DNA from: Paenibacillus sp. UNC451MF
GTDB lineage: Bacteria > Bacillota > Bacilli > Paenibacillales > NBRC-103111
Reading direction: 5' to 3'
Assembly (NCBI RefSeq): GCF_000686845.1
Contig: NZ_JMLS01000027.1
Location: 1 to 64,000 of the forward strand
DNA: 64,000 bases
A model generated the notes under the pieces. That model was given only the letters and a program-made list of their open reading frames with translations. It made no database searches and was not told the origin of the DNA. Shown one piece after another: positions 7,147 through 15,551 of the stretch (positions within the stretch are counted from its first letter, which is position 1; every line of letters begins with the position of its first letter). The position numbers and the translations under genes were made by a program.

Positions 7147-8529
7147 ATGACATTGAGCCATACGGTTGACACTAACTATTCGTACATAATTGAACATCCC
7201 GAGGCTCTTCGCAGATGGAAGGAAACCATTGCTTCTGAGCCCTACAAGTCGTATCTATACTCTTATCCGCATAAAACCTCCTACAGAGAATTTGAGACAA
7301 AATTGCCATTATCCGAGCTGTGGAGTAAAGAACCCGCGGAATCATTCTTCTTATATATGCATATCCCGTTCTGCGGAGCACGATGCGGTTTTTGTAATCT
7401 ATTTACGCTGCCTGACAAAAGTGCGGATGTCCACGCACAGTATGTGGATGCATTGGAGCGGCAAGCTGAGCAATGGGCTCCTTTTATCCAGAATAAACCT
7501 ATCGCAAGGTTCGCCATAGGAGGGGGTACACCCACATTACTGGAGCCGTTTCAGCTTGATCGGTTGTTTCGTATTGCGAAAGAAAAGGTTGGAATGGACC
7601 CATCGCGAACTTCCATTTCAGTAGAAACTTCTCCCGAAACGGTGACAATCGATCGTCTAGACATATTAAAGTCACACCAGGTGGATCGTGTCAGCATGGG
7701 GATTCAAAGCTTTATCGAGGCGGAGGCGGAAGCAATTTACCGGCCCCAAAAGCCTTTGGAGGTAGAAAGAGCTCTTGAGCAGCTTAAGCAGTATCAGTTT
7801 CCGATACTTAATTTGGATTTGATCTATGGACTCCCTGGTCAAACGGTTGATTCTTGGCTTTACTCACTGGATCGCGCTTTATCCTTTGAACCGGGTGAAA
7901 TCTTCATTTATCCGTTATATACCCGAGAGCACACGATTGTGAAGCCTGAACAGATTCGGCAAAGTGGTGAAGACCGGCGTATCCTTTTATATACTGCAGC
8001 ACGTGATCGATTGCTTGCTCAAGGATACACCCAGTACTCCATGCGCAGATTTGCAAGGGAGGAAGCCAGTTCAAACAAACCACTTTTTCCGTATGGCTGC
8101 CAGGAGGAAGGAATGATTGGTTTAGGCTGCGGCGCACGTTCATACACGAGGAACGTTCATTACTCATCGAGATATAGCGTTGGCCGTTCAGCAACCGCAA
8201 GCATCATTGCCGATTATGTGGCTGCCGAGAATTATTCGACTGCAGATTACGGAATAATCCTGAGTGATGACGAGAAAAAACGACGGTTTATTCTGAAAGC
8301 CCTGCTGCATACTGAAGGGCTTGCCCTTAGCAGTTATGTGGAGCGTTTCGGAACACAGACGCTGGACGATTATCCTGAGCTACAGCTGTTGGTTCTTACC
8401 GGACTTGCTTGTATAGAGCCAGATCTCCTGTGCTTAACCCATGAAGGTCTTATGTACTCCGATGCTATCGGAGATTGGTTAATCTCAGCTGATATACGGT
8501 CTCGTATGGAAAGCTACGTGCTGTTATGA
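7147..8529 (+). CDS. STM4012-family radical SAM protein (HemN/HemW-like)
   Basis: The 460-residue protein has the radical SAM cluster motif in FCGARCGFCNLF (Cys76, Cys80, Cys83). The glycine-rich SAM site AIGGGTPTLLEPFQL follows, then RVSMGIQSFIEAE and LNLDLIYGLPGQT, all as in the coproporphyrinogen-dehydrogenase-like HemN/HemW group. A HemN-type C-terminal winged domain begins at about residue 370 (KRRFILKALLHTEGLALSSYVERFG). Within that group it matches the STM4012 family, which travels with STM4011-STM4015 rather than with haem genes; no haem gene is near. The reaction is unknown. The ribosome binding site is GAGAGGAG. Its stop overlaps the next start as ATGA. Confidence 0.87.
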   Translation: MTLSHTVDTNYSYIIEHPEALRRWKETIASEPYKSYLYSYPHKTSYREFETKLPLSELWSKEPAESFFLYMHIPFCGARCGFCNLFTLPDKSADVHAQYVDALERQAEQWAPFIQNKPIARFAIGGGTPTLLEPFQLDRLFRIAKEKVGMDPSRTSISVETSPETVTIDRLDILKSHQVDRVSMGIQSFIEAEAEAIYRPQKPLEVERALEQLKQYQFPILNLDLIYGLPGQTVDSWLYSLDRALSFEPGEIFIYPLYTREHTIVKPEQIRQSGEDRRILLYTAARDRLLAQGYTQYSMRRFAREEASSNKPLFPYGCQEEGMIGLGCGARSYTRNVHYSSRYSVGRSATASIIADYVAAENYSTADYGIILSDDEKKRRFILKALLHTEGLALSSYVERFGTQTLDDYPELQLLVLTGLACIEPDLLCLTHEGLMYSDAIGDWLISADIRSRMESYVLL

Positions 8530-9383
8530 GGGCGACCATTTATTTCAGAGGCAGCTTATCCTCCTGTAATTATGATTGTCCGTATTGCCCTTTTAGCAAG
8601 AACACGGATAGTCCTGAGACATTGGCCAGAGACCGGCAGCAGATAGAGAAGTTTGTGCAATGGATCCGTAGTCAGGAAGCCAAAGAACATCGTATATCCG
8701 TATTTTTTAATCCGTATGGCGAAGGCCTCACCCACAGGTGGTATTGCGATGCAATGATTGAGTTGTCCCATATGAAGCATGTGGACAAAGTAGCTATTCA
8801 AACAAACCTCTCCGCTAAACTGGATTGGACCTCGGAATTGCATGCAGCTAAGACTGCATTCTGGGCGACTTATCATCCTGGACAGACGGACGAATCCAGA
8901 TATGTAACTCAGTGTGAGAGGCTGTATTCGCAGAAAATACCATTCAGTGTAGGCTCGGTAGGAGTGAAAAGTGCATTCGATTCCATTTACTCATTAAGAC
9001 AGGCGCTTCCAGAAGACGTTTATATGTGGGTTAACGCTTATAAGGATAAACTGGAATACTATTCGGAAGCAGATATTCTTTTTTTGACCCAGATAGATCC
9101 GCATTTTACTATTAATGCAGTAGATTACGATAGTATGGGCAAGCCTTGCTCAGCTGGGCAAGGCGTGTTCTATGTTCAAGGCGACGGCCGTGTTAAGCGA
9201 TGCTATAAGGATCGTCAAGTTATAGGCAATCTGTACAGGGATGGGCTGGAAGGGATTGCTGAAATACGGCCATGCCGGATGAAGCAGTGTGACTGCTATA
9301 TCGGCTATATTCATATGCCGGAACTGCAGCTTGACCGAATTTATGGGGAAAGGCTGTTGGAAAGGATAGCTAGAACAAAGTAA
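8526..9383 (+). CDS. STM4011-family radical SAM protein with C-terminal cysteine cluster
   Basis: The 285-residue protein begins with the radical SAM motif SSCNYDCPYCPF (Cys14, Cys18, Cys21), very close to the N-terminus. The NPYGEGL segment probably lies in the SAM site. The C-terminal 80 residues contain five more cysteines (208, 226, 250, 255, 257) in a spacing like SPASM/twitch domains, which bind auxiliary iron-sulfur clusters in peptide- and sugar-modifying radical enzymes. It matches the STM4011 family of unknown reaction. It overlaps the preceding radical SAM gene by four bases, so the two are probably made in equal amounts and may act on the same substrate. Confidence 0.87.
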   Translation: MRATIYFRGSLSSCNYDCPYCPFSKNTDSPETLARDRQQIEKFVQWIRSQEAKEHRISVFFNPYGEGLTHRWYCDAMIELSHMKHVDKVAIQTNLSAKLDWTSELHAAKTAFWATYHPGQTDESRYVTQCERLYSQKIPFSVGSVGVKSAFDSIYSLRQALPEDVYMWVNAYKDKLEYYSEADILFLTQIDPHFTINAVDYDSMGKPCSAGQGVFYVQGDGRVKRCYKDRQVIGNLYRDGLEGIAEIRPCRMKQCDCYIGYIHMPELQLDRIYGERLLERIARTK

Positions 9384-9400
9384 AGAGAAAGAAGCGTACT

Positions 9401-9916
9401 ATGGAGCATAGAGGTCAAACTATATGGTTAACAGGGCTTCCTAGCTCTGGAAAAACAACTACAGCTATTGCTTTGGCGAATGCTCTCAAAGAAAAAGGAG
9501 TATTGGTTGAATGCTTGGATGGAGACGAGCTTCGTCGCGAAGTCGGTCGTGAGCTTGGATTCAGCAGGGAAGACCGAATGGAAAATATTCGTCGAGCCGT
9601 TTACATTAGTAAGCTTTTGAATCGTAATGGGGTCATAACCATCGTTTCTATGATCTCTCCCTATCTTGAGATGAGGGAGTATGCTCGATCGGAACTTGAA
9701 CAGTTCATCGAGGTGTATGTGAATTGTCCGTTAGAAGAGTGCATCCGCCGGGATGTGAAGGGACTGTATGCCAAAGCCAGCAAAGGCGAGATCGCTTTAT
9801 TTACAGGCATTTCGGACGTATACGAGCCTCCGACAAAACCTGAGATCACTATTCAAACGCATAAGAGCAATATTAATGATAATGTGAATATGATCATGAA
9901 TTACCTGGCTAGATGA
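9401..9916 (+). CDS. cysC: Adenylylsulfate-kinase-like protein (CysC family)
   Basis: The 171-residue protein carries the P-loop GLPSSGKT (12-19), then CLDGDELRREVGRELGFSREDRMENIRR, the signature of APS kinases that phosphorylate the 3'-OH of adenylylsulfate to give PAPS. ISPYLEMREYAR and the 'YVNCPLEECIRRDVKGLYAKA' lid follow. It lies 17 bases after the radical SAM gene on the same strand, so it is probably the sixth gene of the operon. No sulfate adenylyltransferase or sulfotransferase is in the window. Some relatives annotated as APS kinase, such as the Campylobacter capsule enzyme Cj1415, phosphorylate other nucleotides, so the substrate is not certain. Confidence 0.8.
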   Translation: MEHRGQTIWLTGLPSSGKTTTAIALANALKEKGVLVECLDGDELRREVGRELGFSREDRMENIRRAVYISKLLNRNGVITIVSMISPYLEMREYARSELEQFIEVYVNCPLEECIRRDVKGLYAKASKGEIALFTGISDVYEPPTKPEITIQTHKSNINDNVNMIMNYLAR

Positions 9917-9941
9917 ACTTCGCAATGAGGCAATGAAGCGA

Positions 9942-9972
9942 CAAGTTATCAAGCTTACTTGGCGGTTTTTTG
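9942..9972 (+). terminator. Weak possible terminator after the six-gene operon
   Basis: CAAGT (9942-9946) pairs with ACTTG (9957-9961) around a ten-base loop. A GCGG and six Ts follow at 9966-9971. The stem is short. The remaining intergenic DNA up to 10139 is AT-rich and shows no other gene. Confidence 0.4.
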
Positions 9973-10139
9973 AACAATTAAAGCAGAAGTCGTTGTATCC
10001 TGAAGGGATTCTGGATTTACTGATAAATAGTTGTTAATAAGAAAAAATTACGATTCTTAAATGGTAAATGCACACCATAAGCGTTCCGCCTATATGATAT
10101 AGGGAAAAGGATTCGGGAAAAAGGAGCGCTAGAAAGCAA

Positions 10140-10745
10140 ATGTATGGTTACCCTCCTATTTATTACTATTATGGATTCAGACAGGAACCTCAGTTGGCCT
10201 AGACTCCATCGATGGTGGAATTGAACCGCAAATTAAGAGCATTATGGGAACAGCACGTGTACTGGACCCGATTGACGGTAAACTCCATTATAGACGGGCT
10301 TCCGGATGAAAAGGAAACGACAGCAAGGCTTCTACGGAATCCAGCTGATTTTGCAGAAGTGTTAAAGCCGTTATACGGTGAGGACATTGCCAAGCGATTT
10401 GCTGATTTGTTAACGGATCATCTAGCTATCGCCGCGGAATTGGTAAAATATTTACGTGCTGGGAATGCCTTGGCTGCATCTGATGCTCGAAAACGTTGGT
10501 TCGCTAATGCAGATGACATCGCCAACTTCTTAAGCAGCATTAATCCCTATTGGTCTAAAGAAGAATGGAGAAGCATGATGTATGAACATCTTAGGCTGCT
10601 AAGCGACGAGGTCGCCACACGATTTGCTGGAAATTACCAGCAAAATGTAGCTCTAGGTGATCAAATTGAATCGCAGGCACTAGGGATGGCAGATGTTATG
10701 ATGAAAGGTGTTATCCAACAATTTCCAATGGCATTCACGAATTAA
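10140..10745 (+). pseudogene. Conserved Bacillales hypothetical gene interrupted by an in-frame TAG
   Basis: An ATG at 10140, with AGGAG 13 bases upstream, opens a tyrosine-rich start (MYGYPPIYYYYGFRQEPQLA) and stops at TAG 10200-10202. The same frame resumes as TPS, then MVELNRKLRALWEQHVYWTRLT from 10212 and continues to 10745. The ATG at 10212 has no ribosome binding site. From memory, related Paenibacillus proteins (some mislabelled acetylglutamate kinase) have a Tyr/Pro-rich head joined directly to a body containing 'LWEQHV.WTRLT' and 'FL.SINPYWS..EW'. This suggests one ancestral gene of about 201 codons broken by an amber codon. The helical body has no known catalytic motif and its function is unknown. 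If re-initiation occurs, the 177-residue body could still be made. Confidence 0.6.
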
Positions 10746-10832
10746 TGGATGGTTGTGGTATACATGAGGGCTGCTGAGAATTCAGTGGCCACTTTTAACA
10801 ATAATGAATCCGATGAAAACAAAGGAGAGCTG

Positions 10833-11423
10833 ATGATGAATAAGCCTCAACTCGTTTTAGATGCAGCCGGCGTCATCGTTACGAACTTTTCACCTTTATT
10901 TTGGAAAGAGATTATTGGAGATTCTGCTATATCTTTTGAAGAATTAAAAGCTTTATTTAAAAAAGAAATGCGATTGCGGCTCTGGACAGGAGAAGCTAGT
11001 TTGGACGAATTCTGGAGTTGGCTCTCTGAACGGACTCCTCAAATGGATAAATTACATACGAAGAGACTGATCGATAAACATTTGGTTTCCTTACCTGCAT
11101 TTGACCTTATTATCCAATGGAGCGTACAAGCTGATATCCACATTCTCAGTAACCATCGTACGGAATGGCTAGCTCCAGTATTAAACCCAATCGCCAATAA
11201 CCTTAAAAGCATTACAATATCCAGTGAAGCAGGCTGCTGTAAACCGGACCCGACCATATATCGTCTCGTACAAAGCAAGATTGAAGACCCTAATGCATCC
11301 GTTATCTATGTCGACGATCAGGAGAAAAATATGGTAGAAGCTGAGAAGCTCGGATGGCATACAATTATTGCAGATCCAGGTGGTGAGTGGGTGTCAGAAA
11401 TAGAGAAGCAGTTGAGTTTGTAA
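10833..11423 (+). CDS. HAD-superfamily hydrolase-like protein with altered motif I
   Basis: About 196 residues. HAD motifs appear in order: motif I LVLDAAGVIV (nucleophile Asp10), motif II HILSNHRTEW, motif III lysine in CCKPDPTIY and motif IV VIYVDDQEKN, with a helical cap between I and II. HAD phosphatases use D-x-D in motif I. Here the second acidic residue is alanine (DAAG), so the usual acid/base is missing and ordinary phosphatase activity is doubtful. The open frame extends to 10749, but AAAGGAG at 10821-10827 supports a start at 10833 or 10836. It follows the interrupted gene by less than 100 bases. Confidence 0.75.
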   Translation: MMNKPQLVLDAAGVIVTNFSPLFWKEIIGDSAISFEELKALFKKEMRLRLWTGEASLDEFWSWLSERTPQMDKLHTKRLIDKHLVSLPAFDLIIQWSVQADIHILSNHRTEWLAPVLNPIANNLKSITISSEAGCCKPDPTIYRLVQSKIEDPNASVIYVDDQEKNMVEAEKLGWHTIIADPGGEWVSEIEKQLSL

Positions 11424-11517
11424 AGATGAACCGATGTTCTTGACCCATTTGGAAGTCTTTACATGTATAGATTGAGCCTATAAAATATAGATACACTATC
11501 GAAGGGCAGGCAGCGTA

Positions 11518-11946
11518 TTGAAGAAGCATAAGTTGTTATACACCATTGCACTCGGAATATCCGTCTTCATCGGATCTGTATTTTATGAGAAACATTTTGA
11601 TGATACTGAGACTAGTGTCACAGCTAACGTCCAATTGATTTTTCCAGCGGATCGCTTTCCTGAAACGGCACAGCACATTAAAGATGCTATTGCTTCAGGG
11701 GAATCTGCCATATGCACTATAGATCGTAAAGGTGCTGAAGACAACCGTAAGAAATCACTTCATGATGTCCCTACAAAAAAAGGCTATGATCGTGATGAAT
11801 GGCCGATGGCAATGTGCGACGAGGGCGGGGAAGGTGCGGATATTAGATATATCTCCCCATCAGACAATCGTGGTGCAGGCAGTTGGGTGAGCAATCAGGT
11901 CGAGAAATACCCGGATGGGACCAAAGTTATGTTCATTGTTAAATAG
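11518..11946 (+). CDS. NucA/NucB-type secreted deoxyribonuclease
   Basis: The 142-residue protein begins with a short basic segment and a hydrophobic helix ([17 protein letters not shown]), a signal peptide or anchor. The domain from about residue 45 contains [35 protein letters not shown] and [17 protein letters not shown], the signature of NucA/NucB endonucleases. These are secreted or membrane-bound DNases used in competence or during sporulation in Bacillus. The Asp/Glu and Asn/Arg residues of the active site are present and the length is normal. The start is TTG with a weak GGGCAGG-type site. The 70 bases upstream contain no obvious consensus promoter. Confidence 0.85.
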   Translation: MKKHKLLYTIALGISVFIGSVFYEKHFDDTETSVTANVQLIFPADRFPETAQHIKDAIASGESAICTIDRKGAEDNRKKSLHDVPTKKGYDRDEWPMAMCDEGGEGADIRYISPSDNRGAGSWVSNQVEKYPDGTKVMFIVK

Positions 11947-12033
11947 CAATGGACTTTTTTTATATACGGAACACGACAGCGTCAAGATTTTTGCTGCATC
12001 GTTTTTTTTGAAATCATTATTAGGAGGTTTAAC

Positions 12034-12792
12034 ATGGATGTAGAACAATTCATGAAGTCGATGGAAACGATTTTCGGTGATCTTCTGACAAGGTTTGATA
12101 AGGGTGAGGAATATGCATTTTATGAATATGGGCCTAAATCCATACATCGAGTTGGCTATGCCACCAATATAACGCCCGAGATAGTTAGGCAAGCAGCTGA
12201 TCTAAATATAGATCGTATTCTAACACATCACGATGCCTGGCATTTTATCTACGGTATGCAAGAAGAATGTCATGTTCAATTGAAAAAGCATTGTATCCAT
12301 CACTTCTTTATTCATTTGCCATTGGATTACGCGGATTTTGGTACATGCTCTTCATTGTTCAACGCAATTGGCATCGATAATCTCATTCAGCCCTCAGTAC
12401 ATCATGAAGATCGAAGTATTCCAGGTATTGGAGAATATAAAGTTCCGATTGCTTTCGAGGAGCTGCATGAACGTATGAAATATGAACTCAATGAGGACGT
12501 GCGGGCTTGGAAACATTCCAGTAAAGATATTCATCGGGTTGGGATCGTTACAGGCGCAGGGAATTCAACCTTATCCATTCGGGATGCTCATGAATCTGGT
12601 TGTGATGCTTATATAACGGGTGAGAGGACGCTTTATACCATTCTGTATGCAAAATATATTGGGATGAATTTGATAGTGGGGAGTCATACGTTTACAGAGC
12701 TTTTTGGCGTGAGATCTTTAGCAAGGAAACTAAAAGAATTAGTTCCATATGTAGAAATCATTGAGCTTAAAGAAGAACACTTCGAGACTTAA
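12034..12792 (+). CDS. Nif3-like dinuclear metal centre protein
   Basis: The 252-residue soluble protein matches the Nif3/GTP-cyclohydrolase-I-type-2 family. DRILTHHDAWHF supplies two metal-binding histidines, RVGIVTGAGNSTLSIRDAHESGCDAYITGE forms the central segment, and a C-terminal NLIVGSHTFTELFGVRSLA supplies the last histidine and glutamate. Family members form hexameric toroids with a two-metal site; their reaction is generally unknown. It has a TAGGAGG site before the ATG and stands as a single gene after the nuclease. The length is normal and the motifs intact. Confidence 0.85.
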   Translation: MDVEQFMKSMETIFGDLLTRFDKGEEYAFYEYGPKSIHRVGYATNITPEIVRQAADLNIDRILTHHDAWHFIYGMQEECHVQLKKHCIHHFFIHLPLDYADFGTCSSLFNAIGIDNLIQPSVHHEDRSIPGIGEYKVPIAFEELHERMKYELNEDVRAWKHSSKDIHRVGIVTGAGNSTLSIRDAHESGCDAYITGERTLYTILYAKYIGMNLIVGSHTFTELFGVRSLARKLKELVPYVEIIELKEEHFET

Positions 12793-12818
12793 GGCAAGTT
12801 TTCACGGGCCTTTTTTCA
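12792..12818 (+). terminator. Probable terminator after the Nif3-like gene
   Basis: AAGGC just after the stop pairs with GCCTT before a run of Ts (stem 5 bp, loop of 12). The stem is short, so confidence is moderate. Confidence 0.45.
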
Positions 12819-12941
12819 TTGTAATCGGCCGACCCTTTCCCTCCGAATTATACAAACTTGGCGAATAACAAAAAAACCAAACATAAAACTTCCCCTATAA
12901 GAAGAAATTGAATGTTTGGCTTCTCTACTTGATTCTCGCTA

Positions 12942-13724
12942 TTAAGAACCTGTCGATCGGTAATGCCGAACTCCAATATGCCAGACTAATAAACAAGGAA
13001 TTAGAAACAAGAAGCCGGTCAAGGGTAGAAAGGCATAAAGCGAATTGTTAATGCCATCCCGTTCCAGGATGTAATTTAAGGGCAAATAATTGACGCATCC
13101 GAAAGGTATGATGAAAGTGAACAACCGTCGTACCCATATGTGATAAATATTTAATGGGTATTGGTTCATCTCACGCCCTCCGTCTGTAAAAATATTGGCA
13201 ATCTCAAGCCCTTGAACGGTCCAAAAACTAATAGCAGCAGTTAAAATAAAGATTCCAGTGAAAATGACAGCTCCGCTAATAATCATTAACACCAGAGTTA
13301 CCATTTTGAGAATGGACCAGTCCACTGAAATATGCATACAAGACCAAGCGAGGACGATTGCGCAAAGAAATAGTCGACCGATACGGGCGAATTCAAATTT
13401 GGAGCCGAACACTTGGATGACAGTACTTCGGGGACGAACAAGCAATCTATCGAAGTCGCCGCTTACTACAAGACTTGAGAAGGTGTCAAAGCCGCGCGCA
13501 AAACACTCGGTAATCGAAAATGCAATATTGGTGACTGCGAAGCATAATGCGACCTCGTAAAAACTCCAACCCTTAACCATACCGAAGCGATCAAACATGA
13601 AATACAAGCCTGCAAATGTCGTGAATGGAGTTAAACATTGTCCGACGATAAGAAGCAGAAACGATGCACGATACTGCATCTGCGATTTGAATAGAAGAAG
13701 CATGTATTTAAAATAAAGTTTCAT
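12942..13724 (-). CDS. ABC-2-type permease (second membrane subunit of exporter)
   Basis: The 260-residue protein has about six hydrophobic spans and the ABC-2 (DUF990-like) pattern, including FASLVVSGDFDRLLVRPR-type segments (here TFSSLVVSGDFDRLLVRP) near residue 90. It is last in a three-gene operon transcribed right to left. Its ribosome binding site AAGGAGGG lies inside the last codons of the gene before it. Together with the second permease and the ATPase it would form an exporter of the type linked with lipid, antibiotic or polymer efflux. The substrate cannot be told from the sequence. Confidence 0.8.
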   Translation of the reverse strand: MKLYFKYMLLLFKSQMQYRASFLLLIVGQCLTPFTTFAGLYFMFDRFGMVKGWSFYEVALCFAVTNIAFSITECFARGFDTFSSLVVSGDFDRLLVRPRSTVIQVFGSKFEFARIGRLFLCAIVLAWSCMHISVDWSILKMVTLVLMIISGAVIFTGIFILTAAISFWTVQGLEIANIFTDGGREMNQYPLNIYHIWVRRLFTFIIPFGCVNYLPLNYILERDGINNSLYAFLPLTGFLFLIPCLLVWHIGVRHYRSTGS

Positions 13725-13732
13725 TGTATTTG

Positions 13733-14539
13733 TTACCCTCCTTGCACTACAATGCGCCGCAGTGCCCTATCCATAGCAAATTTTCCAACTGTGATTAGTG
13801 CAGCTAACCAAATCAGTTGAATGATTAAACCTTGAACAGCTTCAGACATGGATATACTTCCGGTGAAGACACGAAATGGAAAGTCAGCAGTCCAGTGAAA
13901 CGGCAGTACGTATACGATCTGCTGCATCCAGCCAGGCATCAGTGGGACGGGGATAATCAAGCCAGCAAAAAACTCACCGAAAACACTGAAAAATAATAAG
14001 GAGCCGACCGGCGACATGGTTACGAATACTGATATATAGATGAGCATAGAGAGAGCAACGACCATGAACAAGCCAACCAGGAGTACGGCGATAAAAAGCA
14101 GAAATGAAGCAAAATCCGGGGGGAGCAGTAGTCCGTAGGGTTCTGGCAGAAAAAATACAATTATCAGGATGGGGAAGCAGCGCAGAAGGGCACTCGATAA
14201 TCGCTGAGCTAGCAGCTTGGCATACCATAGACCGTAGATGCCGCTTGGCCTGCATAGTTCATAGGCAATGTTGCCGCTAGTAATGAGCTGAAACAATTCA
14301 TTGTCCCTTAGCCATAAAACAACAAGTGCAAGGAATGCCTGCTTGAGCCACGTATAGGTAACGACTTGTGATAGTGTCATTGGAGGCTCCTGTGTAGCGT
14401 GGGCGTAGAACGCCTCAAAGATCATAATGAACATAAAACCGAAGAAGAATTGTGTGCCTATGCCTGCAAGCGCTGCTGCACGGTATTGCAGACCGGTATT
14501 AATTCGCAGCTTAAAAACCGATATGTACCCTTTCATCAT
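13733..14539 (-). CDS. ABC-2-type permease (first membrane subunit of exporter)
   Basis: The 268-residue membrane protein has six hydrophobic segments. It has the related coupling segment ELFQLITSGNIAYELCRPSG near residue 85, which corresponds to SGDFDRLLVRP in its partner, so the two probably form a heterodimer. Its ATG overlaps the stop of the ATPase gene (ATGA at 14536-14539), and the preceding AAGGAG lies within that gene. The gap to the next gene is eight bases, so the three subunits are translationally coupled. Confidence 0.8.
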   Translation of the reverse strand: MMKGYISVFKLRINTGLQYRAAALAGIGTQFFFGFMFIMIFEAFYAHATQEPPMTLSQVVTYTWLKQAFLALVVLWLRDNELFQLITSGNIAYELCRPSGIYGLWYAKLLAQRLSSALLRCFPILIIVFFLPEPYGLLLPPDFASFLLFIAVLLVGLFMVVALSMLIYISVFVTMSPVGSLLFFSVFGEFFAGLIIPVPLMPGWMQQIVYVLPFHWTADFPFRVFTGSISMSEAVQGLIIQLIWLAALITVGKFAMDRALRRIVVQGG

Positions 14540-15513
14540 AGCTGGTACTCCTTATACATCTGCACTATGATGTCTTCAATAGGCTGCGTGTCTATCGTTA
14601 CATCCAGCAGTTCTACCTGAGAAGATAATCGGGTTAGAGCTTCCGAAATCATAATCTGCTCTGTATCCACGCTAAGAATGGCACGGTCTGGTGTCCAAGA
14701 CATTAAAGTCGCACCCGGTATTTGAAGAGGGCTGCTGTTCTCACGGTATTCTGCCGTTATCGTCCTTCTCGTGCCGAATCGTCCCCGCAATCCCTGAATG
14801 CTTCCGTCGTAGAGAAGGGTGCCTTTACCGATCAATAAAATTCGATCTGCAAGTGCTTCGATATCATTCATATCGTGAGTAGTAAGAATGACTGTAACAT
14901 CTTTTTCTTTGTTGATGGTCTTGATAAAATGACGAACGGCGATTTTTGATACGGCATCGAGACCAATCGTCGGTTCATCCAGGAACAGGATACTGGGATT
15001 GTGAAGCAAGGAAGCCGCAATCTCACATCGCATCCGCTGCCCTAGGCTCAACTGGCGAACGGGAGTGTTAATCATTCCTGTCAAGTCGAGTGACTCGATA
15101 AGGAGAGTAAGTGTTTTTTTGTACTCTGAATAGGGGACTTTGTAAATATCACGGAGCAGCTCGAAAGAATCTATGACAGGTACATCCCACCACAGTTGGG
15201 AGCGCTGTCCAAATACTACACCGATGTTTTTGACGTAAGGCACGCGATCTAGCCAAGGGGTGTAGCCTTTGATGGAACAGGTTCCTCGGTCTGGCACGAG
15301 TATACCGCTCATGATTTTGATCGTGGTAGATTTTCCAGCTCCATTGGGACCGATGTACCCGACTATTTCTCCTTGTCTGATGGAAAATGAGATGTCCTGA
15401 AGCGCTTCCACAACAGTGTATTCTCGGTGGAATAATGCTTTGATCGCATGGCTTAAACCTGATGTGCGTTGTGCCACCAGGAACGATTTACTGATTCCGT
15501 TTAGAGTTATCAA
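14536..15513 (-). CDS. ABC transporter ATP-binding protein
   Basis: The 325-residue ATPase has Walker A GPNGAGKST (about 55-63), the signature RQLSLGQRMRCE, Walker B SILFLDEP, and the H-loop VILTTHDM. A C-terminal extension of about 100 residues is typical of ABC-2 exporter ATPases. It also has the insertion GVVFGQRSQLWWDVPVIDSF, common in this subgroup. The start is chosen as TTG at 15513, because GGAGG (15522-15526) lies eight bases upstream. The ATG at 15528 contains that GGAGG immediately after it and would have no ribosome binding site. First gene of the exporter operon. Confidence 0.85.
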   Translation of the reverse strand: MITLNGISKSFLVAQRTSGLSHAIKALFHREYTVVEALQDISFSIRQGEIVGYIGPNGAGKSTTIKIMSGILVPDRGTCSIKGYTPWLDRVPYVKNIGVVFGQRSQLWWDVPVIDSFELLRDIYKVPYSEYKKTLTLLIESLDLTGMINTPVRQLSLGQRMRCEIAASLLHNPSILFLDEPTIGLDAVSKIAVRHFIKTINKEKDVTVILTTHDMNDIEALADRILLIGKGTLLYDGSIQGLRGRFGTRRTITAEYRENSSPLQIPGATLMSWTPDRAILSVDTEQIMISEALTRLSSQVELLDVTIDTQPIEDIIVQMYKEYQL

Positions 15514-15551
15514 GCTTGAAACCTCCATTCTTTTTAGAGAGACGGAAGAAA

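Noticed and set aside
7147-8529. Coproporphyrinogen dehydrogenase (HemN) as function of the HemN-like protein
   Set aside because: No haem genes are near, and the gene set around it is that of the STM401x group, so the name would mislead.
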